Assembly: GCA_022969175.1 (NCBI GenBank)
Contig: JALJPB010000020.1
Coordinates: 1-61,136, forward strand
DNA: 61,136 bases
Direction: 5' to 3'
Source of the DNA: Colwellia sp.
GTDB lineage: Bacteria; Pseudomonadota; Gammaproteobacteria; Enterobacterales; Alteromonadaceae
A program made the translations under genes and the position numbers. How positions within the stretch are numbered: the first letter of the stretch is position 1; each line of letters starts with the position of its first letter. Below are positions 16,236 through 25,644 of the stretch, piece by piece. The notes beneath the pieces were generated by a model that was not told the DNA's origin, made no database searches, and worked only from the letters and a program-made list of their open reading frames with translations.

Positions 16236-18068
16236 ATGTCAAACGTTACCAATCCTCATGCATTATCAATTCTTAGAAATACCTTTGGTTATGCTGATTT
16301 TCGTGATCAACAAGCTGATATTATTAGCCAAGCTATAAGTGGACAAGATGTTTTAGTACTTATGCCGACAGGTGGTGGTAAATCACTTTGTTATCAAATT
16401 CCGGCATTAGTGCGCAGCGGTGTGGGTATTGTTATCTCGCCTTTAATTGCCTTAATGCAAGATCAAGTTGATGCTTTAGCGCAACTTGGTCTAAATGCTT
16501 GTTTTCTTAACTCCACCTTAAGTATTGACGAAGTTAATCATATCGAGCGTCAACTACTTAATGGTAACGTTGATTTACTTTACATTGCACCTGAGCGTTT
16601 AATTCAATCAAGAACGCTTAATCTATTATCACAACTTACCATCTCCATATTTGCAATCGATGAGGCACATTGTGTTTCGCAGTGGGGCCATGACTTTCGC
16701 AGTGATTATTTACAGTTAAGTATTTTAGCTCAGCAGTTTCCACAAGTGCCAAGAATGGCGTTAACAGCTACTGCAGACGAGCGCACCAAACAAGAAATTA
16801 TTGATCGTTTGCAGCTACAACATGCTAAAAAGTATATTTCAGGCTTCGACCGACCCAACATTCAATACCGCATTGGTCAAAAGGATAATGTTAAAAAACA
16901 ATTAGTACACTTTATTAAAAACAATCACCCAAAAGACAGTGGCATTGTTTATTGTTTGTCTCGTAAACGGGTAGAAAGTTTTGCTCAACATTTATCACAA
17001 CAAGGTTTTACCGCTTTGCCTTATCATGCGGGGCTATCTGCTGAGATAAGAGCGCTACATCAAAAGCGATTTTTACGAGAAGATAATGTCATTATTGTTG
17101 CTACCATTGCTTTTGGTATGGGTATAGACAAACCTGATGTACGTTTTGTTGCTCATATTGACTTGCCCAAATCAATTGAGGCTTATTACCAAGAAACAGG
17201 CAGGGCAGGCCGTGATGGCCTACCATCAACTGCCTGGATGATTTATGGTATGCAAGATGTCGTGTTTTTAAGTCAAATGATGCAAGACTCTAACGGCAAC
17301 GATCAATTTAAACGGGCAGAGCGTAGCAAACTTGATGCGATGTTAGCCCTTTGCGAAGTCACCGGTTGTCGCCGAAAGGTATTACTTAATTATTTTAATG
17401 AGCAAACCGGTGATCACTGTGGCAATTGCGATAATTGCTTAACACCTGTAGAAACTTGGGATGGCGCAATTGCTGCACAAAAGGCGTTATCAACGGTTTA
17501 TCGCAGTGAACAACGATTTGGCGTGGTACATTTAATTGATATTTTACTTGGCGCTAATAATCAAAAAATTAAACAGTTTAATCACCAAAATTTATCAACC
17601 TATGGCATTGGTAAAGAGTTAGACGCCAATACTTGGCGTAGTGTATTCAGGCAACTTGTTGTTCGCGGATTTTTGTCGATAGATGCTGATAATTATGGCG
17701 CTGTGAAACTCAACGAAACATGTCGTCCCTTACTTAATGGTCAGCAAGCGTTATTACTCAGAAAAGACGTTGCACTGTCGATAACGAGTAAATCTTCTGG
17801 TTCGAGAACTGCCAAGAAACAAAAAATTTCCATTGAAGAAGTTGATATGCCGTTATGGTTGAAATTAAAGGCCTGTAGAAAAAGGCTAGCCGATGAAACT
17901 AACGTACCTGCCTTTGTCGTCTTTAGCGATGCCACATTACATGAAATGTTGACTTATCAACCGTGCAATAAAGAACAAATGTTAGCGATTTCAGGCATCG
18001 GTATCACTAAATTTGAGCGCTTTGGTGCGGAGTTTTTAGCGGTGTTGACTGACTTTCAAAGCTGTTGA
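16236..18068 (+). CDS. recQ: ATP-dependent DNA helicase RecQ
   Basis: About 610 residues, the usual RecQ size. The helicase core has Walker A MPTGGGKSLCYQ, the DEAH box IDEAHCVSQWGHDFR and motif VI QETGRAGRDG. The RecQ zinc region has four cysteines (CEVTGC with CGNCDNC around residues 365-400). A winged helix and a C-terminal HRDC domain (about 535-605) follow. RecQ unwinds DNA from 3' to 5' in recombination and repair. I start at the ATG at 16236, which gives the family N-terminus; an in-frame TTG is three codons upstream. It is convergent with the DUF1244 gene, with a shared hairpin between them. Confidence 0.95.
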   Translation: MSNVTNPHALSILRNTFGYADFRDQQADIISQAISGQDVLVLMPTGGGKSLCYQIPALVRSGVGIVISPLIALMQDQVDALAQLGLNACFLNSTLSIDEVNHIERQLLNGNVDLLYIAPERLIQSRTLNLLSQLTISIFAIDEAHCVSQWGHDFRSDYLQLSILAQQFPQVPRMALTATADERTKQEIIDRLQLQHAKKYISGFDRPNIQYRIGQKDNVKKQLVHFIKNNHPKDSGIVYCLSRKRVESFAQHLSQQGFTALPYHAGLSAEIRALHQKRFLREDNVIIVATIAFGMGIDKPDVRFVAHIDLPKSIEAYYQETGRAGRDGLPSTAWMIYGMQDVVFLSQMMQDSNGNDQFKRAERSKLDAMLALCEVTGCRRKVLLNYFNEQTGDHCGNCDNCLTPVETWDGAIAAQKALSTVYRSEQRFGVVHLIDILLGANNQKIKQFNHQNLSTYGIGKELDANTWRSVFRQLVVRGFLSIDADNYGAVKLNETCRPLLNGQQALLLRKDVALSITSKSSGSRTAKKQKISIEEVDMPLWLKLKACRKRLADETNVPAFVVFSDATLHEMLTYQPCNKEQMLAISGIGITKFERFGAEFLAVLTDFQSC

Positions 18069-18127
18069 TTTTCAAAGCGGATAGTTTTTAAGGTGATAAT
18101 TTTCCAATAAAGCTCAATATTTTAATC

Positions 18128-18159
18128 TTTTAGCGATTATTTTAAGCTAATCGCTAAAA
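18128..18159. terminator. Bidirectional hairpin between recQ and the DUF1244 gene
   Basis: TTTTAGCGATTA and TAATCGCTAAAA form a perfect 12-bp stem with an 8-base loop. It lies between two convergent genes, and the stem ends in T or A runs on both strands. Confidence 0.7.
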
Positions 18160-18185
18160 TAGTAATCTACTTGTTAGTACTAGTT

Positions 18186-18488
18186 TTACTTCTTGTTTAG
18201 CGCATTAAAGGTGGCCATTTGCTCTTCGGTAGCGGGTAGTTGATGCTTTTCTTTCCATTGGCTATAAGGCATGCCATAAACCTGCTCTCTGGCGGTATCG
18301 ATATCAATATCAATTCCTAGTTGCTCTGCTTCTTTAACTGTCCACTTTGAAAAGCAGTTACGGCAAAAGCCAGCTAAATTCATTAACTCAATATTCTGCA
18401 CATCTTTACGGCTGTCTAAATGCGCTAATAAACGACGAAAAACAGCGGCTTGAATTTTATCTTGGTTATCTGGTGTTAAATTAGTCAT
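18186..18488 (-). CDS. DUF1244 family protein
   Basis: A 100-residue helical protein. It has the DUF1244 features AAVFRRLLAHLDSR, NLAGFCRNCFSKW with the two conserved cysteines, and VYGMPYSQWKEKHQ. DUF1244 is a widespread small family in Proteobacteria with known structures but no settled function that I know of. The Cys pair and the conserved Trp could form a ligand or metal site; that is speculation. The gene stands 65 bases after csiV in the same direction. Confidence 0.85.
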   Translation of the reverse strand: MTNLTPDNQDKIQAAVFRRLLAHLDSRKDVQNIELMNLAGFCRNCFSKWTVKEAEQLGIDIDIDTAREQVYGMPYSQWKEKHQLPATEEQMATFNALNKK

Positions 18489-18525
18489 TAAAATCTCATT
18501 TTATCAATTATTTACTTAGTAGTTA

Positions 18526-18564
18526 TTTTAGTTGGGTGTTTTAGTCGAGTGTTTTAGTTGATTG
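18526..18564. repeat. 13-bp tandem repeat, three units, at the end of csiV
   Basis: TTTTAGTTGGGTG (18526-18538), TTTTAGTCGAGTG (18539-18551) and TTTTAGTTGATTG (18552-18564). The third unit contains the csiV stop codon, so the duplication began in the gene end. Confidence 0.85.
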
Positions 18565-20134
18565 TTGTTTCGACTTCAGCGTCTTTTAGATCAACATCAG
18601 GCTCAGGACGTTTATATTTACGAATTTGTACAATCATGCCCATGTAGGGGTGATCAAAGTAATGAATCTCACCACTGATCACTCGTCTGTTTTGATTAAA
18701 CCTAATACTTTTAAATATCGGCTGTTGGTCAAGTTCGGTTGATGTTTTTTGATCAACAGGCGTTGATGTTAAAAAGTTGAAATCAGCGGTGATATACAAG
18801 TAGCGATTTAAATGCACTCTTAATAAACCATCGAGTGACCATGGCTGAATAGGTTCAATGGGTTTTGTTGGTTGCAGAGCAAGTGTTGATGCTTGATCAG
18901 CAGATAGTTTTATTTTTAAGCTGTCATCATTAAGTTGTGCCACTATTTGTGACTCATTCGCCGCTGAGATATTATCAACGTTTGCTAAAATATCATTAAT
19001 TCTTTGCTGTAGTATTTGCTCAGTGTTGATTGGTTGTGTAATAGAGTCACTGTTAATATCAAAATTACTTTCTTCATCAATAAGTTTTTCATCAAGTGCT
19101 TTTTTAGCCTGAGCTTCATCTAGCTCTGCTTGCTGAATTAATGCTTGCTGTGTTAGTGCTTGGTAATCCAATTGAGCTTTTTGATAATCAAAAGCTAAAT
19201 TTTCACCAGAAAATATTCGAAAGGCGCTCGCTTTATTCCGGTCTTTAGGTGCTTGTCGCCAACCTAAGTGCAATAAAGGTCTAAAGTTTCTACTGAGTTT
19301 TAATTTCTTAACAATATCGCTCATCTGCAGCGAATCTTTACTGATTAAATAAGGCTTATCGCTGGATAAATCTTCGTTTCCGTCAATACTGCCGCGAAGG
19401 TTTACTGAAAACTTGCCGTCAAAGACCTGGTCAAATTTAGCGGGTAAAACACATATTTGATCAATAGGCAGCTGATTGCTAAAGTTGAATTGTAACGCGG
19501 TAAATTCAATTTCAGCTTGGTTAATTAGCTCGCGCTGCTCTTGGCTAAGCGAGGGGATAAATTCTTCAGCCGTTAAGTCAGCAGGTGAAAAATTATCATC
19601 TTCGGTATTCGTTAATAAATCGTTATCACTTAAGGCGTTGTCAGTTAACGTGCCTTCATTTAAACCTTCTTCATTTACATCAACATCATTGAAAACACTC
19701 TCTTGAGTTAAATCATCTGCAAAAAGAGTTTGTTTGATTTGCTCTAAAGACTTTTCAGTAAAATAAGGGGGTGGAATACTGGCAAGTTCAACCAAGGTTT
19801 TAGCTTTAGCATAATCACCACATTGTGGCAGTTGTAACTTTAAGCTTGAGGTGTCTGGGTAAATATGAGGCGTTAATAAATCAACTATACGGCGATATTT
19901 AGGTAGTGCGGTCGGTTGATGCTCTTGATCTGGAAAACTTTCGTTACTTAACGTTTTATCGTCAAGTTGGCTAAATAAAATCACTTCAATTTCATACCAG
20001 CGTTCAGCAGCTTTGCCAGCTGAAAACGCGGGTGTTGAAAGTGTTTGCATTGATAAAAAAGGGACAAAAAACAGTGCGCAAACTTTTGATCTTGATGAGG
20101 ATAAATTGATTTTTTTAGCTTGCATACATTTCAT
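18554..20134 (-). CDS. csiV: CsiV family envelope protein
   Basis: A 526-residue exported protein encoded next to mfd, the position known for csiV in Shewanella and relatives. The signal peptide is about residues 1-39 (ending STPAFSAG). It is followed by WYEIEVILFSQL, the start of the CsiV domain, and the C-terminus has GEIHYFDHPYMGMIVQIRKYK. CsiV was described as a peptidoglycan-binding protein linked to cell-shape integrity. This copy is longer than those I recall, owing to an acidic low-complexity stretch (about 120-200) and a Gln/Ala/Asp-rich coiled region (about 320-410). It is probably transcribed with mfd, 114 bases upstream. Confidence 0.82.
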   Translation of the reverse strand: MKCMQAKKINLSSSRSKVCALFFVPFLSMQTLSTPAFSAGKAAERWYEIEVILFSQLDDKTLSNESFPDQEHQPTALPKYRRIVDLLTPHIYPDTSSLKLQLPQCGDYAKAKTLVELASIPPPYFTEKSLEQIKQTLFADDLTQESVFNDVDVNEEGLNEGTLTDNALSDNDLLTNTEDDNFSPADLTAEEFIPSLSQEQRELINQAEIEFTALQFNFSNQLPIDQICVLPAKFDQVFDGKFSVNLRGSIDGNEDLSSDKPYLISKDSLQMSDIVKKLKLSRNFRPLLHLGWRQAPKDRNKASAFRIFSGENLAFDYQKAQLDYQALTQQALIQQAELDEAQAKKALDEKLIDEESNFDINSDSITQPINTEQILQQRINDILANVDNISAANESQIVAQLNDDSLKIKLSADQASTLALQPTKPIEPIQPWSLDGLLRVHLNRYLYITADFNFLTSTPVDQKTSTELDQQPIFKSIRFNQNRRVISGEIHYFDHPYMGMIVQIRKYKRPEPDVDLKDAEVETTIN

Positions 20135-20218
20135 TAATGTTAATTACCTGTGGTGTTACATGCCGATTTAATAAAACGGCTATTAGTTTTTTTTAGATTG
20201 ATAATATCAAAATTTACC

Positions 20219-20246
20219 GACATTAATCTACTGACTTTAATCTAGT
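20219..20246. repeat. 14-bp tandem repeat after mfd
   Basis: GACATTAATCTACT (20219-20232) and GACTTTAATCTAGT (20233-20246), 12 of 14 bases identical. It ends two bases from the mfd stop codon. Confidence 0.75.
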
Positions 20247-20248
20247 GG

Positions 20249-23200
20249 TTATCGCTTGGCTAATTCTTTTAACATATTCGTTATTAGGGTAAACCTTGCT
20301 TGGTTATTATTGGTTTCAATTTTAAACTTAAGCTTAGTAGCACCTAACATTTGATACACTTTAGGTTGTTGTTGAATTAAACCAATGATAAACATCGGAT
20401 CTACTTTTGTACTGTTACTAAATTCAATAAGTCCTCCGTCAGGACCTGCATCAATTCGAACGATACCTATGCCTTGTGAAAGCAGACGCAGTTTAGCTAT
20501 ATGAATGAGATTCTTAGTCGCTTCAGGTAATAAGCCAAAACGGTCAATCAGCTCTACTTGAATTTCGTCTAATTGATTTTTGTTTTTACAACTAGCAATT
20601 CGTTTATAAAGGCTAAGGCGTATATTAACATCAAAAATATAATCGTCTGGCAATAATGACGGCATGCGTAAGTCAATTTCAGTTTGAGTAGACATCATAT
20701 GTTCAAGTGACGGCTGCTTACCTTCTTTTAAAGCAATAACGGCTTGGTCGAGCATTTCCATGTACAAGGTAAACCCAATTTGACTCATTGAGCCGCTTTG
20801 CTCTTCGCCGAGTAGCTCACCCGCGCCACGAATTTCTAAATCGTGACTGGCTAGAGTAAAGCCAGCACCTAACTCTTCTAATGAGGCGATAGCATCAAGA
20901 CGCTTTTTAGCATCTTTAGTAATTGCTTTTTCATGGGGTGTTAACAGGTAAGCATAAGCTTGGTGATGAGAGCGACCAACACGGCCACGTAGCTGGTGCA
21001 ATTGTGCTAAACCAAGGCGATCGGCTCTGTCCATTATGATGGTATTTGCACTAGGTAAGTCGATACCCGTTTCTATAATGGTGGTACAAACAAGCACGTT
21101 GAACCGTTGATGATAAAAATCATTCATGATACGTTCAAGATTACGCTCTCTCATTTGGCCATGTGCGGTAACGATTCGAGCTTCAGGTACTAGCACTTCC
21201 AATTCTTCCGCTATTTTATCTATGGTGTCGACATTGTTATGTAAAAAGAAAACTTGGCCACCACGTAAAATTTCTCGCAATATTGACTCTTTAATAAGTG
21301 CGTCATTACGTTCGCGAATAAAGGTTTTTACCGCTAATCGTTTGGCTGGTGGTGTGGCGATAATTGATAAATCGCGCATGCCGCCCATCGCCATGTTTAA
21401 CGTTCTTGGAATTGGTGTTGCGGTAAGGGTTAAAATATCAACATTGCTGCGTAGCTGTTTAATTTTTTCTTTTTGCTTAACGCCGAACCTGTGTTCTTCA
21501 TCAACAACTAATAGCCCGAGGTCTTTATATTTTATCGAGTTCTGTAAAAGTTTATGAGTACCAATTAAAATATCAATATGGCCTGACTCTACTTGGGCAA
21601 CAACTTGATTTTGTTCTTTAGCGGTTTTAAAACGTGATAAAACTTCAATGACTACTGGCCAATCGGCAAATCTGTCTCTAAAGTTTTCATAATGCTGCTG
21701 AGCCAGCAAGGTGGTGGGTACTAGAATCGCCACTTGTTTACCGTCGTTTACCGCAACAAATGCCGCTCGCATTGCTACTTCGGTTTTGCCAAAGCCAACA
21801 TCACCACATACTAATCTGTCCATCGACAAGGGGGATTTCATGTCGTTAATCACCGCTTTTATCGCTTTTTCTTGATCGTAAGTTTCTTCAAAACCAAAGC
21901 TGTCACTAAAGTGCTGATAATCCTTACTGTCGAGTTTAAATTTATAACCCGTGTTATTAGCACGTTGTGCATATATATCTAATAGTTCGGCAGCAACATC
22001 TCGTACTTTTTCAGCGGCTTTTTGTTTAGCTTTACTCCAAGTATCGTTGCCTAATTTATGCAGTGGTGCATGATCGGCATCACTACCAGAATAGCGGCTA
22101 ATAAGGTGCAGAGCAGATACAGGGACATAAAGTTTAGACTCGCCGGCATAAGTCAGTACTAAAAATTCGGTAACAATGCCGCCATTCTCAATAGTTTGCA
22201 GGCCCATATAACGACCAATGCCATGATCTATATGTACCACAGGTTGGCCAATAGACAGTTCAGCTAAATTCTTAAATATCGCGTCTGATTGTATGTCTTG
22301 CTGTTTATTACGGCGACGCGTTTGCCTGATGCGATCGCCAAGCAGTTCTGACTCGGTAATTAATGCAATACTGTTTTTCTTTGCTGTGCCACTACTTTGA
22401 AAAATAAAGCCAGTGGTTAATGCGTTAACGGTTATCCCTAATGCTGTATCGCTATTAATAAAATCATCAATATCGTCGAAATGTTGAGGTTTAATATTAT
22501 CTCGTACTAATAATTCTAAAACGCTCTCTCGTCGACCTTGGCTTTCAGCGACAAATAGTATTTTATTCGGTGTTTGTTTATCTTTTATAAACAAATTTAA
22601 CAGTTCGAAGGGTTGTTTGAGTTTGTGATCAACGGTGAGGTTAGGTAAGCCATCTACATTAAAATGAATTTGACTGGCCTTACTTAACTTAGGCTCTTTG
22701 TGCTCTAACTTTTCTTCATTTAGTTCTTCATTTAGTTCTTTATCGGGTGTTTCATTAACAACTTTATTGGGGACCAGCGAAATGCGATCAAAAGGCTTTA
22801 GCGCACTGTATAACTCTTGTGAATTTAAAAATAAATGCTTAGGTGCTAACAATGGCCGAGTAGGGTCGTAACGTCTGTCTTCATAGCGATAATCAATGTC
22901 TGTCCAATAATGACTAAGGGCTTTATCAATATCCCCTGAAATTATAATTAAGGTTTCTGGCGACAAATAATCACATAAGGTACTGGTTTGTTCAAAAAAC
23001 AATGGCAAGTAATATTCAATCCCCGCAGGTAAAATATTATTGCTAACTTGATGATAAATTGACTCTTTATTGATGACACTGGTGAACATGTCACGATATT
23101 GCTGACGGAATAAATCAATGCCTGCTTTATCGGTAGGAAATTCATGAGCAGGCAATAAATCTATGTTTTCAATTATTGTGCTAGAGCGTTGGTTTTCAGG

Positions 23201-23818
23201 ATCGAATATGCGTATTTCATCAATTTCATCATCAAAAAAATCAAGACGAAAAGGGTGATTACTGCCCATAGGAAATAAATCAAGAATCGCACCGCGAGCA
23301 GAAAATTCTCCATGTTGCATTACTTGATCTACGCAGCGATAACCACTTGCTTCAAGGGACTGTCTTAATTGATGTAAATCTTTTTTATCGCCTTTTTTTA
23401 TCAATAACGAGTTAGCTTCAAGGTATTGTTGAGGTGCTAATCGCTGCAATAACGTGGTAATTGGCACAATAATAATGCCTTTATCCATTCTTGATAATTG
23501 ATAAAGAGTTGATAATCGCTGAGAAATTATATCTTGATGAGGTGAAAAATTATCGTAAGGTAATGTTTCCCAATCAGGGAAAAGGAAAATATCGATAGTT
23601 GAACTTGCACTCAGGCTTACTAGCTCTTGCTCAAAACGTATAGCTGACGGGGTATCATGAGTCACTAACAGTATAGGGCTATCGGCTTTTAACGCACCAT
23701 GATAGATAGCAAGGGTAGCACTACTGCCACTAAAGTTGGTCCATGTTTTTTTATCGGCATTCTTGCCGCGACTTTTTGCTAATACCGGATCAAAAAGATT
23801 AATTAACTTACTCATCAC
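20249..23818 (-). CDS. mfd: Transcription-repair coupling factor Mfd
   Basis: 1189 residues, slightly longer than E. coli Mfd (1148). Order: a UvrB-like N-terminal region that binds UvrA, a CarD-like RNA-polymerase-interaction domain (about 520-600, PVVHIDHGIGRYMGLQ), a superfamily-2 translocase with Walker A GDVGFGKTEVAMRAAF and DEEH box VVDEEHRFGVKQKE, and a C-terminal domain. Mfd removes RNA polymerase stalled at lesions and recruits nucleotide-excision repair. The extra length is partly a charged linker around residue 360 (ELNEELNEEK), extended by an in-frame 12-bp duplication. The csiV gene follows on the same strand. Confidence 0.97.
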   Translation of the reverse strand: MMSKLINLFDPVLAKSRGKNADKKTWTNFSGSSATLAIYHGALKADSPILLVTHDTPSAIRFEQELVSLSASSTIDIFLFPDWETLPYDNFSPHQDIISQRLSTLYQLSRMDKGIIIVPITTLLQRLAPQQYLEANSLLIKKGDKKDLHQLRQSLEASGYRCVDQVMQHGEFSARGAILDLFPMGSNHPFRLDFFDDEIDEIRIFDPENQRSSTIIENIDLLPAHEFPTDKAGIDLFRQQYRDMFTSVINKESIYHQVSNNILPAGIEYYLPLFFEQTSTLCDYLSPETLIIISGDIDKALSHYWTDIDYRYEDRRYDPTRPLLAPKHLFLNSQELYSALKPFDRISLVPNKVVNETPDKELNEELNEEKLEHKEPKLSKASQIHFNVDGLPNLTVDHKLKQPFELLNLFIKDKQTPNKILFVAESQGRRESVLELLVRDNIKPQHFDDIDDFINSDTALGITVNALTTGFIFQSSGTAKKNSIALITESELLGDRIRQTRRRNKQQDIQSDAIFKNLAELSIGQPVVHIDHGIGRYMGLQTIENGGIVTEFLVLTYAGESKLYVPVSALHLISRYSGSDADHAPLHKLGNDTWSKAKQKAAEKVRDVAAELLDIYAQRANNTGYKFKLDSKDYQHFSDSFGFEETYDQEKAIKAVINDMKSPLSMDRLVCGDVGFGKTEVAMRAAFVAVNDGKQVAILVPTTLLAQQHYENFRDRFADWPVVIEVLSRFKTAKEQNQVVAQVESGHIDILIGTHKLLQNSIKYKDLGLLVVDEEHRFGVKQKEKIKQLRSNVDILTLTATPIPRTLNMAMGGMRDLSIIATPPAKRLAVKTFIRERNDALIKESILREILRGGQVFFLHNNVDTIDKIAEELEVLVPEARIVTAHGQMRERNLERIMNDFYHQRFNVLVCTTIIETGIDLPSANTIIMDRADRLGLAQLHQLRGRVGRSHHQAYAYLLTPHEKAITKDAKKRLDAIASLEELGAGFTLASHDLEIRGAGELLGEEQSGSMSQIGFTLYMEMLDQAVIALKEGKQPSLEHMMSTQTEIDLRMPSLLPDDYIFDVNIRLSLYKRIASCKNKNQLDEIQVELIDRFGLLPEATKNLIHIAKLRLLSQGIGIVRIDAGPDGGLIEFSNSTKVDPMFIIGLIQQQPKVYQMLGATKLKFKIETNNNQARFTLITNMLKELAKR
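22714..22737. repeat. In-frame 12-bp tandem duplication inside mfd
   Basis: CTTCATTTAGTT twice without change. On the minus strand it encodes ELNE repeated in the linker between the UvrB-like part and the RNA-polymerase-interaction domain. Confidence 0.85.
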
Positions 23819-24123
23819 TACTCTAATTATGCTGCTATATTTTTATTGTCTGTATTCTAATTAAGACATCATCAAAGTGCTAGCGCTGCTTAGTATTTAT
23901 CATAACTATTTATTAGCAGCATTTATTATTACTGCTCAAGATGAATAAATATCGCTTGTTGTTTGTAACGAACTCTGTTTGAATAATTAAACATATGTAC
24001 AATTAACAGTGTCATTAATTGATTTCTTTGGTTGGTATCATTGATTGTGCATCGTTAATTAAATGTGGTTAATATGATTCTATTATTTTGTCCAATATAC
24101 TTTGTCTATTCAGTGTGAAAACT
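23819..24123. other. Divergent intergenic region between mfd and the SRPBCC gene
   Basis: About 300 AT-rich bases with no credible gene. It must hold the mfd promoter (minus strand) and the promoter of the downstream plus-strand pair. I see no clear operator. Confidence 0.45.
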
Positions 24124-24561
24124 ATGATTACTATTAAGGTAGAACAGCAGGTACCGGCACCCGTTGAACAAGTAAGAAATACATTATTAGACCATCAGCA
24201 TTTAGCCCGTTTTTTTAATGCTAAATTTTCAATTGTTAAAAGAGAAAATAACGGTGAGCTAATTGGTGGTAAAGGTGCTGTTCGGCAAGTTACTATTGGC
24301 AGAATAGTCTTTAAAGAACAAATTATAAGCGCTGAACATAACCATGTTTGTTACCGTATTATTGGTAAAGGACCGGTGAGTGAGCATCAAGGGGATATCT
24401 ATCTAACATCTGTTGATACTTCTTCCCCACAAGCGGCGACACAACTTGACTATATTATTAAGTTTATTGGCCCCAAGTGGTGTCCAAACGGTATTTTAAA
24501 ATTTTTTATTGAACGTGATATACAAAAAGCGATGAAAAAATTAGCGCAGCATTTTGTATAG
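24124..24561 (+). CDS. SRPBCC (START/Bet v1-like) family protein
   Basis: About 145 residues with the helix-grip pattern: an N-terminal strand ITIKVEQQVPAPVEQVRNTL, a helix, a beta sheet that includes VCYRIIGKGPVSEHQGDIYL, and a long amphipathic C-terminal helix (IERDIQKAMKKLAQHF). Such proteins bind lipids or other hydrophobic ligands. I use the ATG at 24124; the frame is open to a TTG 12 codons upstream, but those codons would precede the domain. The oxygenase-like gene follows 38 bases later on the same strand, so a shared lipid substrate is possible. Confidence 0.78.
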   Translation: MITIKVEQQVPAPVEQVRNTLLDHQHLARFFNAKFSIVKRENNGELIGGKGAVRQVTIGRIVFKEQIISAEHNHVCYRIIGKGPVSEHQGDIYLTSVDTSSPQAATQLDYIIKFIGPKWCPNGILKFFIERDIQKAMKKLAQHFV

Positions 24562-24599
24562 GAACGGAAAGTTAAAAACTAAAGAACGAGAATAAAAAC

Positions 24600-25439
24600 A
24601 TGAACATTGAAGTGATTTTATTGGCACTAAGTCCTATATTTCTAGCCTTTATTATTTATGAGTTTGTTAAACATCGCAAACACTATGATATTAAAGACAG
24701 CTTGACCAATACTGCTTTAGCCTTATTACACCAAGGCTCCGACGCCATTGCCTTGTTATTATTAATGCCATTTTTTTATTGGTTACATCAGTTTGCCTTA
24801 TTCGACATTTCGATGAGCTTAGCCACGGTTTTCATTGCTTTTTTATTACAAGATTTTTTATATTATTGGTTTCATAAAGCTTCACATCATATTCACTGGT
24901 TGTGGGCCGCTCATGTGGTTCACCATAGCTCTACCAAAATGAATTTTTCTACCGCTTTTAGACAAAGCTTAATGTACCCATTGGCGGGAATGTGGGTCTT
25001 TTGGTTACCGATGATCATTATAGGCTTTGATCCACGCGTGGCCTTTACCGTAGTGGCGCTAAATCTAGCCTTTCAATTTTTTGTTCATACTCAAATTGTT
25101 GATAAGCTCGGTTGGCTAGAAAAGGTCTTTAATACTCCCTCACATCACCGAGTACACCACTCAACCAATAAAGCGTATTTAGACAGGAATTTTGCCGGAG
25201 TATTAATTATTTGGGATAAGTTATTTGGTACCTATGTTGAAGAAGATACCGAAAAGAATGGTCCTTGTCGTTTTGGCATTGTTGGGCAAATACAATCAAA
25301 TAACCCGTTTTATATCAGCTTTCACCAATGGATTTATATGATTAAATCCGCTTTCAATGCCAAAGGGTTAAAGGCTAAATGTCGAGTATTGTTTAGCTAT
25401 CCAACCAGTTCAGTTGAAAAGCAAAACGCTGAAAGTTAG
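24600..25439 (+). CDS. Sterol desaturase/fatty-acid hydroxylase superfamily membrane protein
   Basis: A 279-residue membrane protein with four or five hydrophobic helices and the histidine clusters of the di-iron hydroxylase family: FHKASHHIHWLW, HVVHHSS and HRVHHSTN. These ligate two irons for oxygen-dependent hydroxylation or desaturation of lipids. Sterol synthesis is not expected in this kind of bacterium, so a fatty acid or hopanoid-type lipid is a more likely substrate. The ATG is preceded by a weak site. The last codons (SVEKQNAES) and the following bases are duplicated 3.3 kb downstream. Confidence 0.88.
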   Translation: MNIEVILLALSPIFLAFIIYEFVKHRKHYDIKDSLTNTALALLHQGSDAIALLLLMPFFYWLHQFALFDISMSLATVFIAFLLQDFLYYWFHKASHHIHWLWAAHVVHHSSTKMNFSTAFRQSLMYPLAGMWVFWLPMIIIGFDPRVAFTVVALNLAFQFFVHTQIVDKLGWLEKVFNTPSHHRVHHSTNKAYLDRNFAGVLIIWDKLFGTYVEEDTEKNGPCRFGIVGQIQSNNPFYISFHQWIYMIKSAFNAKGLKAKCRVLFSYPTSSVEKQNAES

Positions 25440-25445
25440 CGCCTT
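25409..25445 (+). repeat. 37-bp direct repeat, copy A (end of the desaturase gene)
   Basis: Covers the last nine codons and stop of the desaturase-like gene plus six bases. It matches 28755-28791 at 35 of 37 positions. The two copies flank a 3.3-kb segment with two minus-strand genes. Confidence 0.85.
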
Positions 25446-25644
25446 TTAAAAAACCAAGTGTTAATTTTATCAACCAAAAAAACAACCTTTTCGTATGTTT
25501 AAAAAGTTTAGGCAATGTTCGAAAGTTAAGGTTTTTAGATGTCAGCCGTCAGATGATGAGGCAATTAATAGATTTTGTCTCTGACAGAAAGCTTAATTAT
25601 AAGAGGTTGTCTGCTATTTTCTCTATTTTGATTTTTAGGCCTCA

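Noticed and set aside
21126..21557. 143-codon plus-strand open frame inside mfd
   Set aside because: It lies antisense to the conserved helicase part of Mfd and has no family-like sequence or ribosome-binding site; a shadow frame.
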